Assembly (NCBI RefSeq): GCF_964019385.1 | Contig: NC_088644.1 | Location: 18,454,636-18,518,635 of the forward strand | DNA from: Sycon ciliatum | Lineage: Eukaryota; Porifera; Calcarea; Leucosolenida; Sycettidae | Direction of reading: 5' to 3' | DNA length: 64,000 bases | Shown: positions 20,463 through 32,132 of the stretch, piece after piece | Position numbering within the stretch: position 1 is the first letter of the stretch | How the letters are laid out: each line of letters opens with the position of its first letter | Notes under the pieces: model-generated | Told to the model about the DNA's origin: nothing | Seen by the model: only the letters and a program-made list of their open reading frames with translations | Databases searched by the model: none | Translations under genes and position numbers: made by a program

Positions 20463-23400
20463 TTGCAAGAATTCACGGTGGTTGACCCTGCTTTGATTGC
20501 CTTGAGCTCCAAGTGCGGAAGCACGGGCAAAAAACCCAAACTTAGAGGTAGGTTATTTTCAGTTTTAAGCCACCCTGGGCAGGTCATTTATAACAATGTG
20601 TGTCATTTCTGTTGTGCACTACCCTTTGTGTGGCTATTTCAGGAATTCACGGTGCTCACTGTCCGTGTTGCACATGTGAATAGTCGGAAAGGTGAGAAAT
20701 GGTGAATTTTTGACTGTTGGTGCGCAACTGTTCCTTTCAATGTACGTGTGTGTAAATGAGCCCAGCTGCAATGTGAGTGCAAGAATTGCTTAGATTTTTG
20801 GTATGTTAGTAAGCCGCTTGCACTTGTGTGAAGTTGCCCAGGATATTTGACCCTGCTGTAACTGGCTTGAGTCCCAAGTCCGGAAGCACGGGCAAAAAGC
20901 CCCAAACTTGGAGATAGGATATTATCAGGGTTCAGCAGCCCTGGGCAGGTCGTTTATGACAATGTGTGTCATTTCTGTTGTGCATTACCCTTTGTGTGCC
21001 TATTGCAGCTATTCGTGACGGTCACTGTCCATGTTGCAGCTGGGAATAGTCGGAAAGGTGAGAAATGTTGAACTTTTGACCATTTGTGTGCACCTGTTCT
21101 TTTCAATGTACCTGTGGGGAAATAGGGCCAGCTGCAATATGGGTGCAGGAATTGTTTAGATTTTTGGTTTGCTAGTAGGCGGCTTGTACTCGTAGGCAGT
21201 GCCCCAGAAAATTTGACCTTCCTGTAACTGGCCTGAGTTCCAAGTCCGAATGTACGGGCAAAAAGCCCGAAATTTTCAGGGTTCAGCAGCCCTGGGCAGG
21301 TCGACATTGACACCTGTGTCATTGCTGTCGTGCACTACCCTTTGTGTGCGTATTGCAGGAATTCACAGTGGTCACTGTCCATGTTGCAGCTGTGAATAGT
21401 CGGAAAGGTGAGAAATGGTGAATTTTTGACCATTTGTGCACACCTGTTCATTTCAATGTACCTGTGGGTAAATGTGCCCAGCTGCAATGTGGGTGCTGGA
21501 ATTGCTTAGATTTTTGGTTTGCTAGTAGGCCGGTTGCACTCGTAGGCAGTGCCAAAGGAAATTTGACCCTGCCGTAACTGGCTTGAGTTCCAGCTGCGGA
21601 TGTACGGGCAATATGCCCCAAACTTGGAGATAGGTGGATTACAGGGTTCAGGAGCCCTGGGCAGGTCGTTTACGACAATGTGTGTCATTTCTGTCGTTTC
21701 ACTACGCTTTGTGTGCCTATTGCAGGAATTCACGGTGGTCACTGTCCATGTTGCAGCTGTGAATAGTCGGAAAGGTGAGAAATGGTGAATTTTTGACCAT
21801 TTGTGCACACCTGTTCATTTCAATGTACCTGTGGGTAAATGTGCCCAGCTGCAATGTGGGTGCTGGAATTGCTTACATGTTTGGTTTGCAAGTAGGCCGC
21901 TTGCACTCGTAGGCAATGCCCCAGGAAATTTGACCCTGCCGTAACTGGCTTGAGTTCCAGCTCCGGATGTACGGGCAAAATGCCCCAAACTAGGTGTATG
22001 TTATTTTCAGCTTTCAGCAGCCCTGGGCGGGTCGTTTATGACGATGTGTGTCATTTCTTGTAAGCACTACCCTTTGTGTGCCTATTGCAGCAATTCACGG
22101 TGGTCACTGTTTCATGTTGCAGCTGTGAATAGCCAGAAAGGTGAGAAATGGTGAATTTTTGACCATTTGTGCACAACTGTTCTTTTCAATGTACCTGTGA
22201 GTAAATGGGCCCAGCTGCAATGTGGGTGCTGGAATTGCTTAGATGTTTGGTTTGCAAGTAGGCCGCTTGCACTCGTAGGCAGTGCCCCAGGAAATTTGAC
22301 CCTGCCGTAACTGGCTTGAGTTCCAGCTCCGGATGTACGGGCAAAATGTCACAAATTTGGAGATAGGTGATTTGCAGGGTTCAGGAGCCCTCGGCAGGTC
22401 GTTTATGGCAATGTGTGTCATTTCTGTTGTGGACTACCCGTTGTGTTCCTATGACAGGAATTCACGGTGGTCACTGTCCATGTTGCAGCTGTGAATAGTC
22501 GGAAAGGGGAGAAATGGTGAATTTTTGACGATTTGTGCACACCTGTTCATTTCAATGTACCTGTGGGTAAATGGGCCCAGCTGCAATGTGGGTGATAAAA
22601 TTACTTAGATTTTTGGTTTGCTAGTAGACCGCTTGCACTTGTGGGCAGTGCCCCAGGAAATTTGACCCTGCCGTAACTGGCTTGAGTTCCAGCTCCGGAT
22701 GTATGGGCAAAATGTCCTAAGATAGGAGATATGTGATTTTCAGGGTTCAGGAGCCCGGGGCAGGTTGTTTATGACAACGTTAGTCATTTCTGTCGCGCAC
22801 TACCCGTTGTGTGCCTACTCCAGGAATTCACAGTGGTCATTGTCCATGTTGCAGCTGGTAATAGTCGGAAAGGTGAGAAATGGTGAAATTTTGACCATTT
22901 GTGCACACCTGTTCATTTCAATGTACCTGTGGGTAAATGGGCCCAGCTGCAATGTGGGTGCTGGAATTGCTTAAATTTTTGGTTTGCTAGTAGGCCGCTT
23001 GCACTCGTAGGCAGTGCCTCAGGAAATTTGACCCTGCCGTAACTGGCTTGAGTTCCAGCTCCGGATATATGGGCAAAATGTCCTAAAATATGGGATATGT
23101 GATTTTCAGTGTTCAGGAGCCAAGGGCAGGTCGTTTATGACAATGTGTGTCATTTCTGTCGCGCACTATCCGTTGTGTGCCTACTGCAGGAATTCACAGT
23201 GGTCACTGTCCATGTTGCAGCTGTGAATAGTCGGAAAGGTGAGAAATGGTGATTTTTGACGATTTGTGCACACCTGTTCATTTCAATGTACCTGTGGGTA
23301 AATGGGCCCAGCTGGTATGTGGGTGCTGGAATTGCTTAGATTTTTGGTTTGCTAGTAGGCCGCTTGCACTCGTAGGCAGTGCCCCAGGAAATTTGACCCT

Positions 23401-23728
23401 GCCGTAGCTGGCTTGAGTTCCAGCTCCGGATGTACGGGCAAAATGCCCCAAACTTGGAGATAGATGAATTACAGGGTTCAGGAGCCCTGGGCAGGTCGTT
23501 TATGACAATGTGTGTCATTTCTGTCGTGCACTACCCGTTGTGTGACTATAGTAGGAATTCACGGTGGTCACTGTCCATGTTGCAGCTGTGAATAGTCGGA
23601 AAGGTGAGAAATGGTGAATTTTTGACCATTTGTGCACACCTGTTCATTTCAATGTACCTGTGGGTAAATGTGCCCAGCTGCAATGTGGGTGCTGGAATTG
23701 CTTAGATTTTTGGTTTGCTAGGAGGCCC
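20463..23728 (+). repeat. Satellite subfamily A, ~9 units of ~366 bp
   Basis: The marker GGAATTCACGGTGG or a close variant recurs at about 20642, 21009, 21359, 21725, 22091, 22457, 22823, 23189 and 23554, a ~366-bp period (one shorter unit). Each unit contains CTATTGCAG|GAATTCACGG and, 49 bases later, CGGAAAG|GTGAGAAATGG, which look like a splice acceptor and donor. Units differ by scattered substitutions. The left edge is irregular: a short exon-like piece joins directly to TTGACCCTGC. Confidence 0.95.
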
Positions 23729-24437
23729 GGCAATCGAGGACATCTGAGAGTTGTAATTTTTGTACTCCTCCGAGGTGTGATTTTTGGCGTGCTGGGCCAA
23801 GCACAAGGAAGCCATCTGCAAAAAACTGCAGAAAATGGTTGTTGTTTGATCCTTTGGTGTAATCTTTGTTTCTAGTCGAAGCTAGTTGCTGTTTGGAGCA
23901 GAAACGCTGAAATTGACTATTTTCTGCATGTACTCATACATGTACTCATGTACTCAGGCATGCAGTCTCACTCGTATTTTAGCTCTTTTTCTGGAATGGA
24001 TGCTGCTCTGCACCCCTTGGCGATCATTTCCTGCGCTCGTGGAGCAGCTGAAAAGGACCACTGGTATGTCTAGTTCCTGGTTTGAAAGTGGAGAGTCGAC
24101 TTTTGTGCCTTGAAAAAGGAGTAGAGAGCGATAAAGGTACGTCTGTGGCTTATTTTTGAGTGCTCCTCGTACATTTTTGATTGTGATAGAAATTCTCAGA
24201 CCAAAGTCAGACCAAAGTCGCCGTACAGTTTTCTTGTGGATTTTTTAGTTGTTTCATCTCGTATCTATGTCAGTATCGTGATGGTGAAGTGGAGAGGGTG
24301 ATTTTCTTCCTCTAGGCTTCGTTCGGCCGACTTTGCTTCGTCTTCGTTGAAAAGTGATCCTGAAAAAAAAGGCGATTCGCAAAATTATGTTGATTTTCAA
24401 TGTACGTGATGACATGCGATTGCTGACTATGGCTTTC
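23729..24437 (+). mobile_element. 0.7-kb repeat element, copy 1 (+)
   Basis: It matches 35635-36354 in reverse orientation over its full length (for example GACATCTGAGAGTTGTAATT, and GTGATGACATGCGATTGCTG at the far end). The ends are short imperfect inverted repeats around CCAGCAATC. It interrupts subfamily A sequence, which resumes at about 24438 for some 35 bp and then switches to subfamily B. Repeated TGTACTCATG words lie near 23930-23956. No coding region recognised. Confidence 0.7.
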
Positions 24438-27400
24438 ACCCGTAGGCAGTGCCCCAAGAAATTTGACCCTGCCGTTATTTTCAGCTTCCAGCAGCCTTGG
24501 GCGAGTTCTTTAGAGAAATGTGGCTCTTTCTCTTGGTGCACTTGTCTATGTCCAGGTGCACAAGGAGATGAGGATGGTCATTGTCGTTTTCTGAGCTGCG
24601 AACGGGCAGAAAGGTGAGAAAATGTCGGATTTTGATCATTTGTGCTGACCATTCGATTTCAATGTACCTCTCTATGACATGACCCAGCTGTAATGTCAGT
24701 CGTTGCATTGATTTCATTTTTGGTTTGCTTGTAGAGCGCTGGCACCCATATTCATTGACCCGAAAATTTGGCACTGCTGTGAATAGTTTAGTCGCAAAGT
24801 GAAGATTCACGGGTAAAAAGCCTCAAACTGTGAGATAGGTTATTTCAGCTTTCAGCAGCCCTGGGCGAGTTCTTTAGAGAAATGTGGCTCTTGTTCTTGG
24901 TGCACTTGTCTATATCCAGCTACACAAGGAGATGAGGATGGTCATTGTCTGTTTCTGAGCTGCAAACGGGCAGAAAGGTGAGAAAATGTCGGATTTTTAC
25001 CATTTGTGCTGACATTTGAATTTCAATATACCTCTCTATAACATGACCCCGCTGTAATGTCAGTGGTCGCATTGATTTGATTTTTGGTTTGCTTGTAAGG
25101 CGCTGGCACCCACATTCAGTGACCCAGAATACTTTGGCACTGCTGTGAATAGTTTAGTCGCAAAGTGAAGATTCACGGGTAAAATGCCCCAAAGTGTCAG
25201 ATAGGTTATTTTTCAGCTTTCAGCAGCCCTGGGCGACTTCTTTAGAGAAATATGTCTCTTTTTCTTGGTGTACTTGTCTATGTCCAGCTACACAAGGAAA
25301 TGAGGATGGTCATTCTCTGTTTCTGAGCTGCGAATGGGCAGAAAGGTGAGAAAATGTCGGATTTTGACCATTTGTGCTGACCTTTGAATTTCAATGTACC
25401 TCTCTATAGCATGACCCAGCTGTAATGTCAGTGGTCGCATTGATTTGATTTTTGGTTTGCTTGTAGGGCGCTGGCACCCACATTCAGTGACCCAGAAAAT
25501 TTGGCACTGCTGTGAATAGTTTAGTCGCAAAGTGAAGATTCACGGGTAAAAAGCCCCAAAGTGTCAGATAGGTTATTTTTCAACATTCAGCAGCCCTGGG
25601 CGAGTTCTTTAGAGATATGTGGCTCTTTTTCTTATGCACTTGTCTATGTCCAGCTACACAAGGAGATGAGGATGGTCTTTGTCGTTTCCTGAGCTTCGAA
25701 CGGGCAGAAAGGTGAGAAAATGTCGGATTTTGACCATTTGTGCTGACCTTTCAATTTCAATGTACCTCTCTATAACATGGCCCAGCTGTAATGTCAGTGG
25801 TCGGATTGATTTGATTTTAGGTTTGCTTGTAAGGCGCTGGCACCCACATTCAGTTACCCAGAAAATTTGGCACTGCTGTGAATAGTTTAGTCGCAAAGTG
25901 AAGATTCACCGGTAAAAAGACCCAAACTGTGAGATAGGTTATTTTTCAGCTTTCAGCAGCCCTGGGCGAGTTCTTTAGAGAAATGTGGCTCTTTTTCTTG
26001 GTGCACTTGTCTATATCCAGCTACACAAAGAGATGAGGATGGTGATTGTCTGTTTCTGAGCTGCGAACGGGCAGAAAGGTGAGAAAATGTTGGATTTTGA
26101 CCATTTGTGCTGACATTTGAATTTCAATGTAGCTCTCTATAACATGACCCAGCTGAAATGTCAGTGGTCGCATTGATTTTGATTTTTGGTTTCCTTGTAG
26201 GGCGCGGGCAACCACATTCAGTGACCCAGAAAATTTGGCACTGCTGTGAAAAGTTTAGTCGCAAAGTGAAGATTCACGGGTAAAAAGCCCCAAAGTGTCA
26301 GATAGGTTATTTTCAGCTTTTAGCAGCCCTGGGCGAGTTATTAAGAGAAATGTGGCTCTTTTTCTTGGTGGACTTGTCTACGTCCAGCTACACAAGGAGA
26401 GGAGGATGGTCATTGTCAATTTCTGACCAGCGAACGGGCAGAAAGGTGAGAAAATGTCGGAATTTGACCATTTGTGCTGACCTTTCAATTTCAATGTACC
26501 TCTCTATCACATGGCCCAGCTGTAATGTCAGTGGTCGGATTGATTTGATTTTAGGTTTGCTTGTAAGGCGCTGGCACCCACATTCAGTTACCCAGAAAAT
26601 TTGGCACTGCTGTGAATAGTTTAGTCGCAAAGTGAAGATTCACGGGTAAAAAGCCCCAAACTGTGAGATAGGTTATTTTTCAGCTTTCAGCAGCCCTGGG
26701 CGAGTTCTTTAGAGAAATGCGGCTCTTTTTCTTGGTGCACTTGTCTATATCCAGCTACACAAAGAGATGAGGATGGTGATTGTCTGTTTCTGAGCTGCGA
26801 ACGGGCAGAAAGGTGAGAAAATGTTGGATTTTGACCATTTGTGCTGACATTTGAATTTCAATGTAGCTCTCTATAACATGACCCAGCTGTAATGTCAGTG
26901 GTCGCATTGATTTTGATTTTTGGTTTCCTTGTAGGGCGCGGGCAACCACATTCAGTGACCCAGAAAATTTGGCACTGCTGTGAAAAGTTTAGTCGCAAAG
27001 TGAAGATTCACGGGTAAAAAGCCCCAAAGTGTCAGATAGGTTATTTTTCAGCTTTCAGCAGCCCTGGGCGAGTTATTAAGAGAAATGTGGCTCTTTTTCT
27101 TGGTGGACTTGTCTACGTCCAGCTACACAAGGAGAGGAGGATGGTCATTGTCAATTTCTGACCAGCGAACGGGCAGAAAGGTGAGAAAATGTCGGAATTT
27201 GACCATTTGTGCTGACCTTTGAATTTTAATGGACCTCTCTACAACATGACCCAGCTGTAATGTCAGTGGTCGCATTGATTTGATTTTAGGTTTGCTTGTA
27301 GGGCGCTGGCATCCACATTCAGTGACCCAGAAAATTTGGCACTGCTGTGAATAGTTTGTTTAGTCGCAAATTGAAGATTCACGGGTAAAAAGCCCCAAAC

Positions 27401-27569
27401 TGTGAGATAGGTTATTTTTCAGTTTTCAGCAGCCCTGGGCGAGTTCTTTAGAGAAATGTGGCTCTTTTTCTTGGTGCACTTGTCTATGTCCAGCTACACA
27501 AGAAGATGAGGATGGTCATTGTCATTTTCTGAGCTGCGAACGGGCAGAAAGGTGAGAAAATGTCAGATT
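24438..27569 (+). repeat. Satellite subfamily B, segment 1 (~8.5 units)
   Basis: Units of ~366 bp marked by GGGCAGAAAGGTGAGAAAAT at about 24604, 24969, 25336, 25704, 26072, 26437, 26804, 27171 and 27543. The first ~40 bp are subfamily A and turn into B near 24475, a hybrid junction. Each B unit has TTTTTCTTGG..CTATGTCCAG before a 58-base segment that ends GCAGAAAG|GTGAGA, and a second acceptor-like TTTTTGGTTTGCTTGTAG. Some pairs of non-adjacent units (for example near 26050 and 26780) are more alike than neighbours, implying multi-unit amplification. Confidence 0.95.
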
Positions 27570-27674
27570 AACACGCATGCACTCGCTATTGCAGACCAGT
27601 GGAGAGCACACATCACTTGGAGGATTTATGGAGTGCTGGGCAACCGAATCTGGCATGTGATATTCATGTAGGAT

Positions 27675-27825
27675 AGTCCACGCACGAGGTGCAGCCCATA
27701 AAATGGGCACCCATGAACTGGGCGGAGTGTGGACGGCCTGTATGATAGTGTGTATGTATGTCCACGCACAAAGTGCAGCCCATGAAATGGACGGAGTGTG
27801 GACGGTCCACGCACGAAGTGCAATG
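27675..27825 (-). repeat. Short tandem repeats near the 3' end of the degraded Ngaro-like element
   Basis: GTCCACGCACGAGGTGCAGC recurs in variant form three times (about 27676, 27758, 27806), each near CGGAGTGTGGACGG. Comparable short tandem units occur in repeat B of the other Ngaro-like element, so this may be its terminal region. Confidence 0.6.
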
Positions 27826-28089
27826 CCCGTTAGGAGGCAGGAGTGTGGGAGTATGAGTGTGATGGCCGAAGGCCGTGATAATTGCCAGATGAGAGGAGAT
27901 AGCTGGCCCATGGTTGCCCAGCCTCCATGCTAAGTTGTGACACATTGCAATGCACGTGAATGACACTGTTGTTGCTATCAGCGCAGTTTGTCAGCACAAT
28001 CCTAGCAGAGCAAGTTGCTGTGCTGTTCCAAACGGTCAGCCGTGTGGGTACGTGCATGGGTGCGAGTTGCGTGCCCGCGTGGCGGGTTC

Positions 28090-29109
28090 TTACATACCTC
28101 CATGCGTTCTGTGATGCGCTTGTACCTCTGACAGCTTTTGGGTCAGCTGCGCCATGTCTGTGTCGGTTGTCCTGATGTAGCGCAAGACACTGTCGCTTCT
28201 CCATCGGCCCATTGCCCTGATTAGCCAGTCAGGGGTACCCGCCATGGCTGCAGTTGTGGCGGCACCGATGCGGAACGAATGACCAGCGTAATCGCGTGAA
28301 TTGGGTGTTCCCGTGAGTGGGAGAAGCTGTCGGAGCTCTTCTGTCAGTGCCTGCCTGGTCAGCGGTCTCCCAGAGCGGTAGCGGAAGAGTGCGTCAGCGG
28401 CGTCAGACGGACAGACTGTAAAATATGCCAGGAGGGCGGCAACCGGGCAAGGTTGTGAAGTGGTACTACCGATTATCACTGCATGGCCCTGACGGATTTG
28501 GTCCGTCTTCGATTGCTTGATGTGGAAGCGGATATATGTGCGTCCTTGAGTGACATCCAGAGTCACATCCTGGCGCGTGGCATGAGTGGCAGGGTCAAAC
28601 CCGGCTGGAGGCGCAGTAAATTCAGCGCATCGGAGAAATCCGAAGAAGGCGAGCACCATTGCCGCCTTGAGCATGCACTTGTCCTGCTGGTGACGCCGTT
28701 GGTCCAGGCTGAGTTGGTTGAGGAGCTTCCGCAGCAAATCAATGGTGATTGGGAGGCGAGTGCGCTGGATTGCCGGGTCAGTCGCCGTCCTCTTGATACC
28801 TCGCATAACACGTGGCAGCAGCAATGCGTTCATCGTTGGATCGCGGAATCCGGCTTCGAGATGCATGTTGCGTACTGCGGCCATGTAGACATGAATTGTC
28901 TGTGGTTGAACCGATTGTGTGAGGTGTGCTGCGAAGCAGCTGAGCATCGTGTCTGTAGCCGGCATGGGCGTCCATCTCTGCAACGCACAGAATTGCGTAA
29001 ATTTCCTTTCGCCAGTGGTGTACGTGCGCCGTGTTGTCGGGGCGATTGCCATGGCTGCCAGGTCGGCGACCTCCCGCATCAGTCCAGAAGAGGGAGGCGG
29101 ATTGCAGTG
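28090..29109 (-). CDS. Tyrosine recombinase of the second Ngaro-like element
   Basis: The recognisable domain starts near 29109 (LMREVADLAAMAIAPTTRRT) and ends at the stop at 28090, although the frame is open further upstream to 29442, overlapping RNase H. Catalytic landmarks: Arg in FFGFLRCAEF, HSFRIGAATTAA (HxxR) and the Tyr in LRYIRTTD. It is intact through the domain, about 340 residues. Role as for the full-length element: insertion of a circular intermediate. The recombinase is the best-preserved gene of this element; whether it can still act in trans is unknown. Confidence 0.85.
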   Translation of the reverse strand, partial: HCNPPPSSGLMREVADLAAMAIAPTTRRTYTTGERKFTQFCALQRWTPMPATDTMLSCFAAHLTQSVQPQTIHVYMAAVRNMHLEAGFRDPTMNALLLPRVMRGIKRTATDPAIQRTRLPITIDLLRKLLNQLSLDQRRHQQDKCMLKAAMVLAFFGFLRCAEFTAPPAGFDPATHATRQDVTLDVTQGRTYIRFHIKQSKTDQIRQGHAVIIGSTTSQPCPVAALLAYFTVCPSDAADALFRYRSGRPLTRQALTEELRQLLPLTGTPNSRDYAGHSFRIGAATTAAMAGTPDWLIRAMGRWRSDSVLRYIRTTDTDMAQLTQKLSEVQAHHRTHGGM

Positions 29110-29797
29110 TCCGGGGGTTGCTTTGCCGATGGTGCCAGCTGCTGGAATGCCTGCAGGTTGAAACGAGACAGAGCATCGGCGATAGAATTCAGATGCCCAG
29201 GTACATATTTGGCAGTAATGGTGAAGCTGTGAGTTGCACAAACGAAGAACAATGCACGCAGCAGTGACATCATGCCTGGTGACTTGCTGGAGCTTGACTG
29301 CAGGCATTCGACAACGGACTGATTTTCGCAATGCAGTACTATACGTTGCTGGGACCACAGATGGCCCCAAGTACTGCAAGCCATTGCCACGGCATAGAGC
29401 TCTTTGTATCCGATGCTCTCTTCTTCTTGCTCCTTTGTCCAACTGCCCTGGATCCAGCGCTGCTCCTTGCCGTAGAATGCGCCCCAGCCGAGAGTGCCGC
29501 TAGCGTCTGTGTACAGTCCAAGGTCGGCCGACGATGTACTGCTGTTATAGAGGAGGAATGCCTTCCCGTTCCAGTGCTGGATCAGAAGCTGCCACCAGCG
29601 GATGTCTTTCCTGGCCTCGCCTGTCAGAGTGATACGGAAATAGGGCTTGGTGCGGCTAAACCTCTTGTTGATATCCCATAAGCGCCGCGTAAATGTTCTG
29701 CCTGGTACGACGACGCTCGACGCAAAGGAGAGTTTCCCCAGGAAGTGATCGAGTTTGCGTTGCGTGGTCTGGGTGCAGCGTGACAGCTCGCTGAGGA
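29079..29797 (-). pseudogene. RT thumb-RNase H remnant of the second Ngaro-like element
   Basis: From about 29797 the minus strand reads an RT thumb-like segment (LDHFLGKLSFASSVVVPGR), then RNase H (LGLYTDASGTLGWGAFYG) and a C-terminus ending at 29079. It aligns by eye with the same part of the 6497-7678 gene. The finger and palm regions, including the YxDD box, are absent upstream; unrelated sequence takes their place (29798-30484). The gene is therefore truncated. The end overlaps the recombinase frame as in the other element. Confidence 0.8.
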
Positions 29798-30484
29798 TAG
29801 TGACTTTACTCCCTCGCACCCAGACGCTGATTTTTTGGAAACAAGTTTCTATACTTCCGATGGGAGAATCCGACATGGCAGTGCATTTTGGCGTGGCCAG
29901 GTCAAATTGTAGAATATCGCATTGAGTGAATTGCTTTATCTGAGAGAGGAGATGTTCGTGTCCTTGAGACCCGAAGTCCCGTTTCCATACGACAAAATTT
30001 AGGAGCTCTGCGCTCAGCGCTTTTTCAGGGTATGAATTTCGGGTTGTTCTGGTCGGGTCGCAGCGTCGCGGACTATTCCATCGTCTTCAGCGTCGCAAAA
30101 CTACTGGCCATGTGAAATTACAAGGCGTTGAGACGCTTTCGTCTTCCTCTACGAGAGAATTTGTTCTGCGCCAGCATACCAAAGTATGCAATTTCGTACG
30201 CGCAGTTCGAGTGACGAGGCGTGTGCACTGTACACTGTACTGCATGCACTGACTGTGCGGTCGTTCTCGATTCTCCCATCACTCCCATTCAGTTCTGTTT
30301 CCAGCAAAAGTCCAACTTGGCGCACTTCAAATCACTAAAACTCAAGAATGGCTGGGCCGATTTGAATAATACTTGCAGATTTCCTATGTACTAGGCCTGG
30401 GAGAATCGAATGAGACCAAAATGGAAGCGATCGGAGCAAGTTTTGGAAATTGGGTGTAGTCACTACTGAGGAGCTCGCTGAGGA
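29798..30484. other. Foreign ~690-bp segment replacing the RT palm
   Basis: Sequence here resembles neither RT nor gag. It is flanked by a direct repeat AGCTCGCTGAGGA at 29785-29797 and 30472-30484, and contains an inverted pair GATGGGAGAATC (about 29857) and GATTCTCCCATC (about 30269). It could be an insertion with duplication, or filler after a deletion joined at microhomology. Confidence 0.45.
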
Positions 30485-30608
30485 GCTCGCGGAGGTCCGC
30501 CAGTTTGTCGTCTGGGAGACGGGCTTCCATGCGCACCGTGTCCAGCACAATTCTGAGGAAGGCAGTAATGTGTGAAAGCGAACAGTGTTCAGGGGAGTGG
30601 AAGTCGGC

Positions 30609-31931
30609 TTACTTTTTCTCAGTGGGCTTCGAAGTCTTCTCGTGGCTATTTGCAGGGCGCTGCCACCTGAAGCGGGTGGTGCTGGTGCAGGATGTGGCGG
30701 CATGTCCTTTGTCTTCACAGGAGCTGCGGGCGTAGAGACGGTCGCAGGGTGTGCGGGAGCAGGGCCTGCCGCGGTTGAAGTTAAAACAGACTTGGCGGGT
30801 GCTGCCCGCCACTGATGGAAAGGGCTGCGCGTGTTGAGCTGCGGCATGTGGACAGCGGTCGCGGCTGTGTTGGAGCGTGCATTTGGTGCATGACGGACGG
30901 GGAGAGCGGAGTAGGTGAATACTCCACAGCGTCTGATTGATAACGTCCCAGCGCAGTGCCATGCTGGCGGTGTGTTGGCGAAATGCTCGATCATAGTTCA
31001 GCACAGCAGACGTCGTGAACTGTTAGTTCGCAGTACAAAGTATGTGCTGGTAGCAGACGAGCTCATGAGCTCGGTCAGGACGAGCACGAACGACGATGCC
31101 CATGTAGATCGTCCAGGCCTCCAGCCAAGCCGAGAAGTCGTTGATCACGCGCGTGTGCTTTGCGCTGAGGTTGAGCGAGAGCTGAGCCATATCGCCGCCA
31201 GCTGTAACCAGTTGTATTGGCTCCTGTTCCTGAGAGCTGAAGTTTTCCGGCAAGAGTTCGTCAAGTTCCAAAAACTCTCCGCGCTGGATTTTTTCAATCG
31301 CACGACGTGGCGGTGTGGGTAGAACCGAGGGCTCGGAGAGAACTGGAGGTCCTGGCAAAGTCGGAGGTTCCGATAGAACTGGAAGTTCCGGGCAAGATAG
31401 TTCCGGAGCTTGACGCTCCGAGCGTGGGAGCGATCTTTCAGGTGCGGAGCGCGCGTGTGGGAGAGATCGGCTTCCAGACTCAGCACTGTTCTCCAGGCGT
31501 TCCACGCGCTCGAGGAGAGGGTGGAGGGCGTTCATCTTCATCACGGCTGAGGAAATGATGTCCGGGGAGAGCAATGAGGGCTCGTCCTGCATAGAAGCTT
31601 TGGTGCCTGGAGCGGGGTCAGAAGTCTGAACTAGCTGCTGACGGTGTGTCGGAGGCATCAGGCGCGAAGGCGCGCATGCCGTCAGTCCGCGCGTATGGCG
31701 AGGTCGAAGTCCTACCCGAGCGGCGACGGGTAACCTCGACGGCATACCCGCGTCCGCGTCCACGTCTGCTTCCTCGTACAAAGCATCGTGGCATGGTGAA
31801 AGAGAGAGAAAGGAACAAACCGGTGTTCTTCTCACTACCCAAGCAAAGCAAATATGAAGTAGCAATGTGGCCAGCGCGAAGTATGGTGTATGCGTTACGG
31901 GTTCAAGCTCCGATGTCTGCTGCAGCCGCAT
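30609..31931 (-). pseudogene. Gag-like ORF1 of the second Ngaro-like element, interrupted
   Basis: One frame runs from 31931 to 30609 but is broken by TAA at about 31023. Upstream part: a Pro/Arg/Ser-rich N-terminus, then VINDFSAWLEAWTIYMGIVV, equivalent to the gag core of the first element. Downstream part: LNYDRAFRQHTASMALRWDV and a cysteine-rich finger (VCFNFNRGRPCSRTPC...C). A second N-terminal frame (31618-31851, starting MPRCFVRGSRRGRGRGYA) suggests the true start lies in another frame and that a further shift exists near 31620-31690. Likely nucleic-acid-binding structural protein; not functional in this copy. Confidence 0.7.
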
Positions 31932-32132
31932 ATGGCTGGTTGGCTGGCGAGTTCAGGTGAGTTCCGGCGTACGCATGCTACATGCCACCACAGCGTGCAT
32001 GTACGTGTTACTTGACATGCATCAATGAATAGCGGGGGATCTGCGGGCTCTTTGGAAGCCGCTGGAGCGCGTGTGAAGTGGTGGCTTGTGCAATGTGTTA
32101 ACCTACATTACCGCAAGCTCTAATGTGCTATT

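Larger units (their letters stand above)
27570..32132 (-). mobile_element. Second Ngaro-like element, degraded
   Basis: 4.56 kb inserted within a satellite unit: the unit reads up to GTCAGATT at 27569 and continues TTGACCATTTG at 32133, with no duplication, as expected for YR insertion. Minus-strand order is gag (31931-30609), RNase H (to 29079), recombinase (to 28090). The reverse transcriptase palm with YxDD is missing and gag has an in-frame stop. Its split direct repeats could not be found by eye, so the termini may be eroded. It is clearly a different family from the 4744-9741 element. Confidence 0.8.

Noticed and set aside
20463..23728. Regular repeats suggesting a CRISPR array
   Set aside because: The period is ~366 bp with full-unit similarity and no unique spacers, in a eukaryotic context.
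30335..30994. 219-codon minus-strand frame overlapping gag of the second Ngaro-like element
   Set aside because: The zinc-finger gag frame (30609-31004) is the one that matches the first element; this one is its shadow.
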